Counted from the first letter of the stretch, positions 19,701 to 31,495 are shown. The stretch is DNA of 64,000 bases from Pararge aegeria (GCF_905163445.1 NC_053204.1:565501-629500), one strand, 5' to 3'. The notes: a model not told the origin generated them from the sequence alone. Translations and numbers: made by a program.

Positions 19701-21361
19701 CATTCTCCATTCTATTGTAAACAATTTCTTTGTAGTTTTACTAGACTGCTTCACATTTATATACTTCTACCATCGTTCCAACTGTTTCTAGTATCTACCA
19801 ACGCCATGTGTTATCTAGAATCTCCTCTAAGAAACACACAACTAGCAATTTGTAACACTGGAGCGACTGTTTTTAACGTAAAAAGAAAACGAATGAAATT
19901 GAGTTATGAAACAGTAGACACGTTCGATCAACTGCGACGCTTAACTGTTCAATTAATAATTAAGATTCAGAATGATCAGAATGAAGACCTATATAATAAA
20001 CTTGATATTGTAACAGTAGTAGTGTTTACAGGTTGTTTGCTAATAAAGTGTTTAACTACAATTTTTTTTCGCGAATATTCAGCTGTGACATTAATCTCGT
20101 CGAGCCATTCCCCCAGCAGTCGTTCAGCCTCAAAGTTTAATCATCGTTAATGTCGTAAAGAATTGTGATATCTAAAGAGGCGCGCGCGGCTCGCGAGCTA
20201 ACACCTATCTACGATGTTATCAAAAAGAGATATTTAATGAAGGAAACTGGTTAGTTTAGTTAAGTTAGATTGTAGTGAGATGTATTTTTGTACCGTCTCG
20301 ACAAAGTTGGGGTCAATTGACGTTGATTTGTAACAAAATATATACAAGGTTATTTTATAAAGTAATGACACGAGTTCAACAGTGATTTTAAATAACTTAA
20401 CGCAATGACTTTTTCTGTACCACCTTTTTTCTGGTTTCAGTATTATCACATAATAACTTGGTAGTTGGTAAGAATGTGTAATTATTTTTTATCTCTATAT
20501 CGTACAGCTAACAAAATGTATCACAGAAATATAAAAAAATAGCTCCATTCTTGAGAAGTTGTAGAGGTTTTTCAAACCATGCATTTTAAATCACTGTTAA
20601 GCGCTTGTATGTTCTTTTTCAATCACCTTGTATGAATGGAACAAACAAATTTGTGTTATCAAAGTACCTGGATTTGGAGTACGATCCGTCCATCATTGCG
20701 GAGTGGAACTTTATAGTTAGTGTAAGGAGCTACGTAGGTCCCTGTCCTGTCCACTTGTCCTTGTCAACGCTGTAACGCCTTGGAAACAGTTTTGACGAAA
20801 GACGGAAAACCGTTCGGTGAAAAATGACAGTATGCACTCAATTTTCTCACTTGTTGTATAATGTACACAATATTTTTATTAATCTTTAAGTTTTAAAATT
20901 AAAAAGTTACAAAAAAAAGTTTAAAGTTACACTAAAAAGTAATAAATATGGTTTTTCCGTCATCATCATTTATAAACCTTTAAGTGTTTCCAATCAAGTA
21001 TCTCTGGGCAGTTTTAAATGAAAATTTTACCCAAATGCCTGATGCATTATCTCGTTCGTACTTATTGTAAGGAGTTTCTAAACTCACCCAATTAATAATT
21101 AATTTCTGTTTTTTTTTTCATTTAATTTACTATTCATTTTGCTATGAAAATAAACTAAGATCAGTCAACAGTCTTTACCCAAACATTGGTTTAACAAGGC
21201 GTTATGGTGACAGACATACACTTCTTTAATAGATCGACATAGATAGATAAATCTAAAACTATTGACAGATTTGAAAATTGCCTTCAAACTGTAAACTTTT
21301 CTGTATCAGGACCCTCGGCCGCTATGACATATCTAGGAAATTTGGCACTTGTCAAATCTGT

Positions 21362-21560
21362 CAAGTTTGACATTTGTAAATAAAAATAAAGTGATGAGTC
21401 CTTTGCGACTTCAGAGCAATCTGCTGAGTTTCTTGCCGGCTCTTCTCGGTGATGGCCTTCTGAACCGGTGGTACAGTCACTACTAACAGACTGACTTGAA
21501 GTTTTAAAAGTGTTTATAAACTGGGGTTACTTGAAATAAATGAATTTTGATTTTGTTTGG
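21362..21560 (+). repeat. repeat Z, LINE 3' end
   Basis: Carries CTGAGTTTCTTGCCGGCTCT, CTGAACCGGTGGTACAGTCA, ACAGACTGACTTGAAG and ends TACTTGAAATAAATGAATTT. The same block order occurs at 34497-34590 and 34655-34775, and in reverse at 25010-25085. It looks like the 3' noncoding end of a CR1/Zenon-type LINE. Confidence 0.7.
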
Positions 21561-22454
21561 CTTTGAAACACATTTTAAAGTGAAATGAACCTTGCATATT
21601 AAGTATGTATTAAAACTTAAAATGCTATGCACTCCCAGAATGTTTAAACATCAATTATGCGCTCAGAGTAGAATCTCTGAATAACAGAAATGCAACTCTA
21701 AACTAAATATCATATGGGCCATTTCAGTTTGACGTTATAGCATGTCGGTACTCGAAAATGACTCAAGCTAGCGGCGAAATCTTATTAAGACAACTGGTGA
21801 AATACGTTGTGAAGTCAATTTCAACATCTTAGTTCGTTTAACGTTATGATAAACAATGCTCATCGAAAACAAGTGACATGCCAACATATTTTCAACACTG
21901 ATAAATCATTCTCTAAATACACGTCTCACGTCAGTTGTATTTTTTCAGCCATTTAAATACTCAAATTACAGCACAGTCTTAATTGCGAAGTGTCATTTTA
22001 ATCTTGACGGTTCTCGACAGGTGTCCAATTTACCCTCACTAAGGACAAAAGCAAGTATTTTGTGACGTAAATTCACTTTATACATGAACTGTTAATTTTT
22101 TAATTTCGTTAAAGTTTTAATTTCATAGTGATCCAGGGTCCTGATAGTGTCTTTCCCCCTCCCCCCCTTTTCAAATTAGACGCAGCCGCGGCACCGCGCC
22201 TCTATAAAATTGTGTATACTGTAAACATAGACGGTTATTGTATCAATTACCCATCGGCCAATGTAGTACAAGAGTCCACCGTTTAATTTCGTAGATGAAA
22301 AGTTATGTAACTTTTTATAGTACATGTTACAAAGGAAATCATACGGATATCTCTTGGACTATATCGTTATGCTGTTAGCTTAATAGGGTATCGGCCCGGG
22401 CATACCTCTAGGCCGAGAGCTAGCGGTTTAAATTGGTCGATGGTTCATAATTTA
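21561..22454. other. no recognised feature
   Basis: AT-rich except for a C-rich run at 22156-22168 and a GC-rich stretch with TATAAAA at about 22202. The latter could be a chance TATA box; no ORF follows it convincingly. Confidence 0.3.
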
Positions 22455-22690
22455 ATCAAAAGGCAAAGTTATGGATGATTTACCTCTCTCACATGTCTGC
22501 AAAAGTCCGATCGGAATAACCGAAATGTATTGTTATTATTATTAATCTGCCGGCAACTACAGCCCAGCAATATTCGAAAGCAATGATATTTTTAGTCGCA
22601 TAAATATGGCAAGTTGCCGGCCATACAATTGCATCTTGCCTATATCGGATTTTCGCACATGATAGAGAGAGTTGGTATTTGACACCGTGT
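22455..22690. mobile_element. fold-back element candidate
   Basis: The left arm has TACCTCTCTCACATGTCTGC and AAAGTCCGATCGG. The right arm, reverse-complemented, has ACCAACTCTCTCTATCATGTGCG (quoted only in part here) and AAAATCCGATATAGG. Nearer the centre, TGCCGGCAACT at 22548 faces AGTTGCCGGCC at 22611. The imperfect nested arms suggest an old inverted-repeat transposon. Confidence 0.5.
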
Positions 22691-23097
22691 CTTGTACGGT
22701 CTGTTACATGCGTCTGTTCGCGCTTGCAAAGTGTACACGGACGAACCTCGAAACATTTTTATATATAGAAAATATGTCACGACTCGTACGTTCGTTTACA
22801 TAAATAAGCATTTTTTGTGTGACATGAAAATGTGTAGCGAGGCATGCGCCGCACGCAATTCCAAACGATCGCGACCACTTCTTGGGGTGAGGCAGCGTAG
22901 TTTCAGTATAGAAAGTGTAGTAAGTGAATATATTTATGTCTGGCTTGTTACATAAAACATAAGCTGGACTTTTACTATTGTAGAAACACTAAGTCTATTT
23001 GTAAAACCGCACAGACTCGGGGTATGTCACTAGTAGGTACGTTGTGTTTTATTTACAAATAAAAGGAATGACGTTGATTTAAAGACGAAACACGTAT

Positions 23098-23425
23098 CAT
23101 AATCATCATTATAACCGATAGACGTCCACTGCTGGACATAGATCTTTTGAAGGGAGTTCAGAATTTCATGGTTTTCTGCCGCTTGTCCAGCGGCTCCCCA
23201 CGACGCGCTTAATGTCGTCTGTTAACTTCGTTGGTGGTCGACCAACGCTGCATTACAGCACCTTGGGACCCCAACGTCCATCCGTCCTCCGAGCTAGGTG
23301 CCCCGCCCATGGCGACTTAAGCTATGTTGTTTGCTCTGGTTCTTCTACTGATCTCCTCATTTCTGATTCAGAAGTCTCCATCGCCCGCTGAGTGACTCTG
23401 AGCCTTTTTATGAGGCCCATAAAAC
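23098..23425 (-). mobile_element. RTE-like LINE fragment
   Basis: The minus strand runs from AAGGCTCAGAGTCACTCAGC through GGACGTTGGGGTCCCAAGG to the TGTCCAGCAGTGGACGTC end. The frame is broken, but the order matches the other copies of this family. Confidence 0.75.
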
Positions 23426-24214
23426 ACACAAAAAATTGGCTCGCTCCGAACATATATGCCGAGGCAAAAGTTGCTTATACTGACTGATTGTCAGCTGAAC
23501 CTGAATGAGGTCACATAAATGTAATTATCCGTAGCCGTATGCTGCCTCGCCCCGAGCTGGCGCGCCGAGGCAAATACTGCTCAAGCCGCATGTTACCGTA
23601 AACTAACAGAACCGTACACGGCACGCTTACGGCAAGTCATCCCTTATCATTAGCGTCCATTATTCGATACATTACAAGTGTCGCATCGGTGCCAATACAT
23701 AATAGATCATAATTAATAATAATACATACATATATATTTACATTTTAATTATTAATTATATACATTTTATCGTTTACTTTGTATATCCGTGTATTCATTG
23801 CAACGTGTTTACGAGGACTCCTATACCAGATAAATAAATGATACAAAATTTGTGTGTTGTTTATTATTCAAACCACTCGCTGGATAATGCCGTATTCCAT
23901 AGCCTAAATACAAGGCTATATGGCTGAATATGGCTAGGTCAAGTGCAACAATACATCCAATAGGCTTCGCAGGTAAGTAATGTTCTACTGGAGTCCCTAG
24001 GAGGCTTCTTAAGATTTGAATAAAGAACATCGCGCACGGCGTATCGGAATGAAATCTGTTCATTCTTATATATCTGTCTCGCTCTAACTTATGATGGCGT
24101 CTCTGTCACTCACTGGAGCCTTTGAAACGCATACTATAGAGTATAGATTGTAAAAAACACCCTCCAAGACTTTATTGCAGCGCGAGGTGTGAAAAGTAGA
24201 GTTGAAAGCTGCCG
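23426..24214. other. no recognised feature; short internal repeat
   Basis: GCCGAGGCAAA occurs at about 23458 and 23566, each followed by a similar stretch. Otherwise AT-rich with no repeat family match. Confidence 0.35.
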
Positions 24215-24345
24215 TCGAAGTCAAAAATATCTTTATTCAAGTAGGCCCATAGGTGGCACTTTTGATGCGTACATTAGATGAGAATTACACGGTAGTGAGA
24301 TGATGGCGATAACCATATTCGTAAATTTGGCTGCCCTAAAACCCT
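24215..24345 (-). repeat. LINE 3' end (TTTGACTTTGAC-tailed family)
   Basis: AAAAATATCTTTATTCAAGT, then GGCCCATAGGTGGCACTTT and ACACGGTAGTGAGATGATGG, is the reverse of the LINE end at 28440-28660 and matches 61470-61560. All three are 3' ends of one non-LTR family. Confidence 0.75.
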
Positions 24346-24878
24346 CGTTACACTCAGGAATCTTTGTACAACACCCTCGCTACGCTCGGGAGTTACCCTA
24401 AACTTCCTCGTTTGCTTTTGATTTATCCCGGCGCCCGTAAGACATTGCTTTACTCCTTGTTGAACAATCTAGATATACATGAAACATCCCATATCTAGCA
24501 TTGTCCGTGGTTTTGCCTGTGTTAGTAAAAGCAAAAACTTCATTGGTAAAAAAAATAAGAGAGATTTGTTTAAAGCGGAGTTGACATGTGTATGCGCAGC
24601 GTATCGCAATGCAGTAAGTAAGAATATTACAAACTTTGTAACTGTAACGTTTCGCGCAAACAAAGTATTCCTGATTCGGATTCTTATTTAACACAAAGTT
24701 ACAAGGATCAAAACAGACGTGGTTCAAAAGACCCTCTTTACCATGACTCTAACTAGTACAATTCAAATTTTATTTTGAACCCAGCCTCTTTACTGTACAT
24801 AATTCTACTAGTGAGGCCTTTTCATTTGATACCGGATGTGGAAAAAATGCAATTCACTATTTCGCGGTGGCGGCCATC

Positions 24879-24929
24879 TTGAATTTTGAATTTTGAATTT
24901 TTTTTTTGAATTTTGAATTTTTTGAATTT
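24879..24929. repeat. (TTTTGAA)n tract
   Basis: Six or so GAATTTT units with one poly-T expansion. Possibly a decayed LINE tail. Confidence 0.85.
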
Positions 24930-25009
24930 CAAACTTCTGAAACCCCGTCGTTTTTGCGTTAGGGTTTAAAAATGATCCGTAACAGTTGTATAATCTTAAG
25001 TCTGTCTGT

Positions 25010-25085
25010 TTGTATTGACTTTACCACCGGTTCAGAAGGCTGAAGAACCCGGCGAAGGAACTCCGAAACAACTTGCTCTTTTTCA
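25010..25085 (-). repeat. repeat Z fragment, minus strand
   Basis: TTGACTTTACCACCGGTTCA followed by GAAGGCTGAAGAACCCGGCG is the reverse complement of the core of repeat Z. Confidence 0.6.
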
Positions 25086-25499
25086 ACATAAACATTTATT
25101 ATTCGGTCTTGCGAAGGATGAAAGCGGCGCGTCATACTTCCAAGCAACGTTTCATTCATCTATTGTAGATGGATCTAGCTGTAATAAATGTGTTTTAACT
25201 AACAGATTGATTAAAATTATGCATTGGTAGGTCCAAAACTACCTTACATAGCTACATAGATCTTTATTTTTGCACAATACACACGTTTACAAAGATGTCA
25301 TTAAAATATCAATTACGTAGTCACAGTGTATTGGCCAAAGAAAGCCTTAGAAATCATGTTAAAGATACTAAATTTTTTTAAGTTATAATTTTGGACTTAC
25401 GCAATTGCGTAGGTCTATCATGATTTCTCTATTTAGAGTACTTCGCAGGGTATGCAAGGAACACGTCCTGCGTCGTAATAAACTCTACTGCTACTACCA

Positions 25500-25715
25500 A
25501 TTTGGTGCGACTTGTATCCAGCGACTCCGTACGACTCTTTTTTTGTCATCTGTCCTCGTGGGGGATATACTAACATTAGGTACACTATCCAGTGCGGGGT
25601 CCACTCCAGCACCTTGGGACATCAACGTCCTTCAGTTTTCCGAGCTTTGTCCCCCGCCCATTGCCACTTCAGCTTCGCGACTCGAAGACATCTCTCTTAA
25701 TCATCCCCAGTAGGG
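25500..25715 (-). mobile_element. RTE-like LINE fragment
   Basis: On the minus strand the text shows the KWQWAGD region, then GTCCCAAGGTGCTGGAGTGG, then CCACGAGGACAGATGAC. It is broken by frameshifts. It lies next to a short repeat E piece at 25440-25480. Confidence 0.7.
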
Positions 25716-25909
25716 CTAGCACAGGCAGGAGACGAAAATTATATCCACCGATTATATCCCCTGACGGGGGATATAATTAACGTGTCCACCTGCTAAAGCA
25801 CGGAAACACGGGTATTGGAGAAGTTTAACCCCATTTTCTTGATGCTTAAAAAATGCTTAAAAATTAAATAAAAAACACATCCACCCTCCGCTTGCGGGGC
25901 TTTTGAATT

Positions 25910-26190
25910 CCCAAGCAACCGGCGGTCAGGGCTCCAGAGTGGGAACCTCCTCACAATACGCGCCGTTTCAAGGACTACTGCCTTCTGTATCCGACCCTTG
26001 ATCCAACATCCAAGCGAAAGCTTCTTGAGATGTTGGTCGAAGCTTTACGCGCGAAGACCATTGACTGAAACGACGATCGGAACAATAACTGTCGACTCAA
26101 CGTTCCATATGGCGGTAATCTCGTGAGCAAGGTCCAAGTATTTAGATACTTTTTCCTTTTCAGCTTTCCCCAGATTATCGTCATGTGGAA
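25910..26190 (-). mobile_element. non-LTR RT C-terminal fragment (R2/NeSL-like)
   Basis: The minus strand reads TIIWGKLKRKK, then in a second frame LDLAHEITAIWNVES and VIVPIVVSVNGL, then LSLGCWIKGRIQKAV and ETARIVRRF. This is the familiar C-terminal region of a LINE polyprotein, here with at least one frameshift and one stop. No intact RT core is present. Confidence 0.6.
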
Positions 26191-26269
26191 TTGTAATGTT
26201 AAGTTATTATTACGTTATTATTAACCCCCGTTTATACACCCCGCATATATTATTTGGATTTTATTTCCA

Positions 26270-26465
26270 CTTGTGCGCGAATGCTCTGAGAGTTGGTAAA
26301 GCTGTGGGAGTAGGTAAATATTTATCCTTTCCCCGGGGACATAGTTGTCTCGTGCCCATGCCAGCCGTTTTGGCAATTAACGCTGCATTGCTGAGAACAC
26401 GCCTCTGCTCTTTTAATAGAGAGACGGTCGTAGAGAATGGACACACAACGCTATTCTAATGCCTG
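26270..26465. repeat. probable mobile-element fragment
   Basis: GTCTCGTGCCCATGCCAGCC and GGCAATTAACGCTGCATTGC are phrases I associate with a common lepidopteran element next to the RT family above. No coding frame is kept. Confidence 0.35.
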
Positions 26466-26984
26466 TTGGTGGGCTTGAACGACTATTGTCCAAAATTACC
26501 TCAACATCATAATGTAAATAGGTTTCATAACTAATGTACATTGTTAAGGCGTAATTTCGAATATGCGTTATTAATTGAACTTCGTACCGATAATAGCTAA
26601 GTTATTATTTAACAAAGAGTTTGTTTTAATTTCATCGAGTAATATTAAAGTGGAGTTGATTAAAGTGATGTTACGATAATTTAAATTGTGCATTTAGTTA
26701 AATTGAGCTGCTTCCTCAGACAGTGTTTATGTCGCAGGATAAGTATGAAAACAGGGATTTCGTCAAATTCTTAGGGTCTAGAGTTCTAGACAAATCTAGT
26801 TTACAAAACAAGATCGTAATTTTTTTAATAAAAAAATTGACCTTTTTAATAAATCAAGCTTTTTACAACAACTAGCTTCCATCGGCGAAAAAATATGCAA
26901 CTACTTTCTCTAATAACTTTTTATAAGAAATGTGGGTGTACCCCCCCCCGATATACCGACTACACCTTTCTTTGAAGTTTACAG
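26466..26984. other. no recognised feature
   Basis: AT-rich, with a C9 run at 26941-26949. Confidence 0.35.
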
Positions 26985-27180
26985 GCGTGATGTTATGTGA
27001 TTGCGTAAACAATGCATATTTATAGCAGTCGCGGTTGTTTGTCTGTAATTTTTTGAAGAGTTCCGTTGTTTATTATTTATTATTCATCTGATTTTAACTA
27101 AATTTAAATGGGAGCGAAGCAATAAACCCCTTTCGAACTAAAAAGAATACAAATCCGTCTATAAATGACGAAGGCAATAA
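26985..27180. repeat. repeat G, uninterrupted copy
   Basis: TTGCGTAAACAATGCATATT, then GTCGCGGTTGTTTG, GGGAGCGAAGCAATAAACCC and CAAATCCGTCTATAAATGACG-type sequence. It matches both halves of the copy split by SINE-A at 8027-8500. Confidence 0.65.
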
Positions 27181-27206
27181 ATCTTCTAACTAATGCTCTA
27201 TGGATG

Positions 27207-27385
27207 CTTTTATTTAAATAGTCAAAAATATGGACCAGGCGGGCCATCTTGATGTGTATGTTGATTATATAACTATGAAAAACAGAACTAAATATGAAGA
27301 GAATAAAATAGGCAATATGCTTTATGGAAACTTTTGTTTAAATAGTCAAAAATATGGAAGCTTTTATTGAAATAGTCAAAAATAA
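27207..27385. repeat. three related local direct repeats
   Basis: TTTAAATAGTCAAAAATATGG occurs, with small changes, near 27210, 27333 and 27365. The two right units are adjacent. A local duplication of a short AT-rich unit. Confidence 0.6.
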
Positions 27386-28165
27386 ATATAAAAAAAAGAT
27401 TGACAAGTCTAGATAAAAGAGTAGGATGTGGATAACGCCTGAAAGTCGAAATAACTTTTTCACTTCACCAAACCCAAACCCAAGCCGACCAAATATAAGT
27501 ACACTTAAAAAACTAGCCTAATTCATTACCTCGTCCTTTTCCACGTAATAATAAAAACACTATAACAGCTACATCTCAGAATGCTGACGGAAGCAGTGCG
27601 AAAAGATATTCCTATCTGGTAGTAGGTCATTACCACTAAAAAAAAAACATTATTTCAAAGTCGCGTTCATTGCGGAGTTTTACGCAATTTCTTCTTCTAT
27701 ATTTCTGATATCTTTAGGCTTTTGAGTAAATCCCCGATTCCTTAACTTCCCTGCGACATTTAGACAAGTAAGAACTATACAATTTATACAAGTGCTCGGC
27801 TAATATAACAAAAGCCCGGGACAGTGGAAATTAAACAAAAGTTAAATAGATTGTGACTCTTTCTGGATTGCAGCCAGATTGTACGTTCCGTGTGCCCACC
27901 TAGGGGGTGATAGGGGGTGGGGGTGTACAAAACAATGTAATAAATTGAGGGAAGCGAAATTAAAGGCCCTGCCGAAATAGTTGTCACAAAATATGTCCAG
28001 TGTGTACTTATCATTTGTTTTTAAATTACATGACAAGTTGACGCTCATTTCATCCCAAAGGGGCCCCCCCAAATATAGCGATTTCTTAATTCATCAAAAA
28101 CAGCATAAAATGGTTCCACGTTGACTGGAAGAAAACAGGAAGGTTATTTCAATCAGCCACCGAGT
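27386..28165. other. no recognised feature
   Basis: AT-rich with a G-rich stretch at 27900-27925. No repeat match or exon pattern found. Confidence 0.35.
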
Positions 28166-28169
28166 TTTG

Positions 28170-28400
28170 ACTTCCTAACTGGTTGGTGCAGTGGTTCGAG
28201 AATTGGTCTTATACCAGGAAGGTCCCGAGTTCAATTCCCGGCAGAATTTTATCTGGTCTGGTTTAGTGGGAGGCTTCGGCCATGGCTACTTACCACCCCA
28301 CCCACAAAGACGTACCGCCAAGCGATTCAAAGTTCCGGTACGATGTTCGTAGTAACCGATTAGGGGTAGGTATGAGGTTAATATAAGAAGTAACAATAAA
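28170..28400 (+). mobile_element. SINE-B copy 1
   Basis: A tRNA-derived head with A-box-like TGGTTGGTGCAGTGGT and B-box-like CGAGTTCAATTCCCGG. The body has ATCTGGTCTGGTTTAGTGGG, GCCATGGCTACTTACCACC and AACCGATTAGGGGTA. The last 60 nt of the full-length element are missing. Confidence 0.75.
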
Positions 28401-28439
28401 CATGCACTACAATGTTACTAGGGCTACATAAAATTAGTA

Positions 28440-28660
28440 ATTTGCTTAAAAGACATCTTCGAGATGTCTCTTAAAAAGTTTGTTCATAAGCATATAGAAA
28501 TATTCTAGCGTATTGTGGAACCGTTGTAGCTTTAGTTCTAAGTTTACGAATATGGCTATCGCCATCATCTCACTAGACATTTTGGATATAATGTACGCAT
28601 CATAAGTGCCATCTATGGGCCTACTTGAATAAAGATATTTTTGACTTTGACCTAATAACT
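28440..28660 (+). repeat. LINE 3' end (TTTGACTTTGAC-tailed)
   Basis: From CTTAAAAGACATCTTCGAG, a relic of coding sequence, through AAGTTTACGAATATGGC to CTTGAATAAAGATATTTTTG and ACTTTGAC. The same family in reverse is at 24215-24345 and 61470-61920. Confidence 0.75.
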
Positions 28661-28669
28661 GCTCTAACC

Positions 28670-29095
28670 CTAACAGGTTAGTCCACTACCATTTAGACTG
28701 CATAGTCACTTTTCACCAGGTGTATTGTTATTGGCATCGTCCTAGTTCGAAATACTTTGTCTAAAGGAATCCATAGACAATTTTCCTTCTCGAAGGAGAA
28801 AAAAGTGTGATGAGATTCAGTCAATTCCAAACTTGTCAAAGATAAAAAATATTAGCGTGTAGCGGAATCGCTCCACGTGAGCTCGTTTTAACTCGGCGAA
28901 GTTACAAATTGTCCTTCCCCGGGAGCGAGCGAATATCATTTTCATACGCTTATCGCGCGGGGTTTATCGGGAAATATTACGGATAACATTTTTCCCGGAG
29001 CCTGCTGTAATATGAGTGTCTCGGGCCTCATTAACCGACTGTGAAAGGTGAGTTTGGAAATCCTTGCCGCAAACAGAGATAATTTACAGATTGAT
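28670..29095. other. GC-richer, non-repetitive stretch
   Basis: The part 28860-29060 (CCACGTGAGCTCG, CGCTTATCGCGCGGGG) shows no repeat match and ends with GAAAGGTGAGT, a good donor-like site. It could be a conserved noncoding element or an untranslated exon. No coding frame supports a protein. Confidence 0.25.
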
Positions 29096-29099
29096 TGGC

Positions 29100-29390
29100 A
29101 GACAGACCACCTCCGTGACGCAGCGGCCAGCACTATGGTTTTAAGTTGGAGGTCCCGGGGTACTTTGGGAATTCTTACTTTCTGAATTATCTCTGGTCTG
29201 GTCTGGAGCCTTCAGCCGTAGCTAGTACCGACAAAGCCATTTAACGTAGTATCTACTCGTAAAAACCGATTAGGAACTGTTTTATATAACCGTCATACTT
29301 CATCACAGTTTAGCCCGTTACCATCTGAGACTGCATCATCGCATACCATCAGATGTTATTGCAGTCAAGGGCTAACTTGTATTGGAATAA
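29100..29390 (+). mobile_element. SINE-B copy 2 with full 3' end
   Basis: Degraded head (GTGACGCAGCGGCCAGC, GGAGGTCCCGGGG), then TCTGGTCTGGTCTGGAGCC and AACCGATTAGG. It finishes with the GACTGCATCATCGCATACC, ATCAGATGTTATTGCAGTC and AAGGGCTAACTTGTA end that is shared with the CR1/Jockey-type LINE. Confidence 0.75.
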
Positions 29391-30039
29391 AAAAAATAGC
29401 TTTTTGTAACAGCCTCGCCTGGGCAAGTAATGCTGTCATGCTTTTTTCTCCTGGAAAGTGGAGCACAGCAGTAATACAATGTTGGTTGCAATGCTTGGTT
29501 CTGGGTTGCTAGTGTGGTTAAAGGCAAATGTCAAGGACAAATGTCAAGGAAGGTTTATGGACACGGGGCATTTTTGCATGCCCTGTGAAGTGTTCTGAAT
29601 GTAGGCCATGGGTTTCCTTACGTTCAGGAGGGCCAAACGCTTGGCCCTTTAATTAATACTACAAAAAAGATAGACTTGAAGTTTCAAAAGTACTATTCTA
29701 TTACTTTAACTAGGAATTTTGATACGCTTTAAACATAGATGAAAAAAAAAGACTAAATACTTATTCCAAATAAGTTTTGTAGGTTTTATGTTCTTGAGGA
29801 ATAAGGTATAAATATCCGCCATGTTGTTTTTTTGTAACGTATGACGTATGGTTGGCCGACGCCATTATGACTATATGTCATAATGGCAGAGATTCTGGAT
29901 GACATTATTACGATGCTCAATGAAGTTTCTACGAATGAACATGACGAAGATTATTGATGCTCATGTTCCGCTTCACCCAGTAATCGTTGAGAGCACTGCG
30001 CTCGGAATTGTTGACGAATACGTGTAATTAGGTCACACG

Positions 30040-30570
30040 ATCCAGTTAGGCACTTAAGTCCAATTTTGAGAAAGAGGTGAACCGCCGAATTCAACTCTGA
30101 TGGTTAGCGTTTGAGAAACTCCGTGACATCTTTTTATCCAAATTAACTCTGTGCCTCAAGACAACAGTCTTCGAACAGTGCGTGTTGCCAGTGATGACTT
30201 ATGGATCCGAAACGTGATCGCTGTTTATAGGTCTCATAAGAAGGCTCAGAGTCACTCAGAGGGCGAGGAAGAGGGGAGTATCTCAACGTGATCAAATCAG
30301 AAATGAGGAAATCCGTAGAAGAACTAGAGTTACCGTCATAGCTCAGCGAGTCGCAAACCTTAAGTGGCAATGAGTGGGGCACACGTTGGGGTCCCAAGGT
30401 GCTGGAATGGCGACCCCACACCGGTAAACGCAGCGAAGGTCGGCTCCCCACGGTGGGAAGACGACGCAAAGCAAGTCGTAAGCGGCGCAAAACCCTGGAT
30501 TATGGAAATCCCTACAAAAGACCTATCTCCAGCATTGGACGTTAATCTGTTGGTGATGACTATAATCCGC
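30040..30570 (+). mobile_element. RTE-like LINE, 3' third of the RT
   Basis: The longest copy of this family here. It reads VFEQCVLPVMTYGSET, then a region for DQIRNEEIR, then WNGDPTPVNAAK in a shifted frame where other copies have GKRS, and ends near TATCTCCAGCATTGGACG. Several frameshifts are present. The frame near 30185 (TYGSET) is diagnostic of the RTE-type RT C-terminus. Confidence 0.8.
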
Positions 30571-30689
30571 CATATTTTTATTTTCGTGACGTCAGACACT
30601 TTCAAGGTTAAAACCAATCCAACGATAAGAACCTTGTGCTATTATCATTTCATTTATCTGCTATAAATTTTACAAAAATACATTTTGTT

Positions 30690-30820
30690 CATATTATCTG
30701 CATGTATGTAACCCGGACTTAACTCGGAAAAGCTAGCGGTACTGTCGGGGGTCGAATTCGGTCCCCCGAAAGGGAGTCCGTAGCTCTAACCACTAGGCTC
30801 TCAGAGATTCCTGTTATGGC
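30690..30820 (-). mobile_element. SINE-C head region
   Basis: The minus strand gives GCCTAGTGGTTAGAGC (A box), then CCCGAAAGGGAGTCC reversed, and the box B region within GGGGGTCGAATTCGG. The 3' half is missing. Confidence 0.6.
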
Positions 30821-31495
30821 ATGGAGACGTAGTAGATCGCCACGGTTACAGAAAGCACGCAATTTTCATCATATCCGGTTTACTTTTCCTGTGAAAAGCT
30901 TGAAATTGAGGGAACAGTAACTCAAATTAATCTGTATGTTCATCTCCTTATCACTAAAGCGTGATATATTGCACGCAATGCTTATAAACATCGCTAACAC
31001 AAAAACCTACCTTATTACCTGAACTATAAGATTCGATTTCCATGTGACTTTAATTTATAAAATCAATACAAAACCAAGACTATGTTAAAGGGAATTGTAC
31101 TTTATTGTTTGATAGTTTAAGTTCAATATCAATTGTGGTGAATAAAACTAAGAAGTGCTTAGACAGCAGTGTCCTGGCATAAAAACTCATTTCACCAGAA
31201 CTATTTGTGGTAATGAAAAGATTATCTGTTTTTAATTTTACTTGTGCATTTACTTGCTTTCGGGGAAACTAACAATAGGCTTGCGGAATAGAAAAACGGA
31301 CAATGGCGTGAGGTATCTATCGGTCACCCCATAAAAGCGGATGTTTTTGTTATGTAGGCCCTTTTTGTAGAAACCGTATGTTACCAGATAAATGTACCAG
31401 GCAAACGGTACTTCTGTTTTCGTACTGCAAAAGAGGGCTGTTCTTGCAATATATAACTTGTTGTGCAGTTTACTATAATAGTCAAGTTTGTGCAC
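30821..31495. other. no recognised feature
   Basis: AT-rich, no repeat match found within the window. Confidence 0.35.

Larger units (their letters stand above)
14910..21361. other. AT-rich, apparently single-copy region
   Basis: No host exon, RNA gene or mobile-element match is recognised over about 6.4 kb. The first 450 nt probably hold the 3' UTR of the Ig gene. Weak ORFs at 16474-16740 (-), 18542-18979 (-) and 19662-20150 (+) are the only coding candidates. The contrast with the repeat-packed DNA to the right is clear. Confidence 0.4.

Noticed and set aside
19662..20150. 162-codon plus-strand ORF, the longest in the region after the Ig gene
   Set aside because: No domain, repeat or neighbouring exon supports it. 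Composition is near random. Kept out of the gene list because length alone is weak evidence.
22156..22240. C-rich tract and TATAAAA as a promoter
   Set aside because: No ORF, exon or initiator context follows; TATA-like strings are frequent in this AT-rich DNA.
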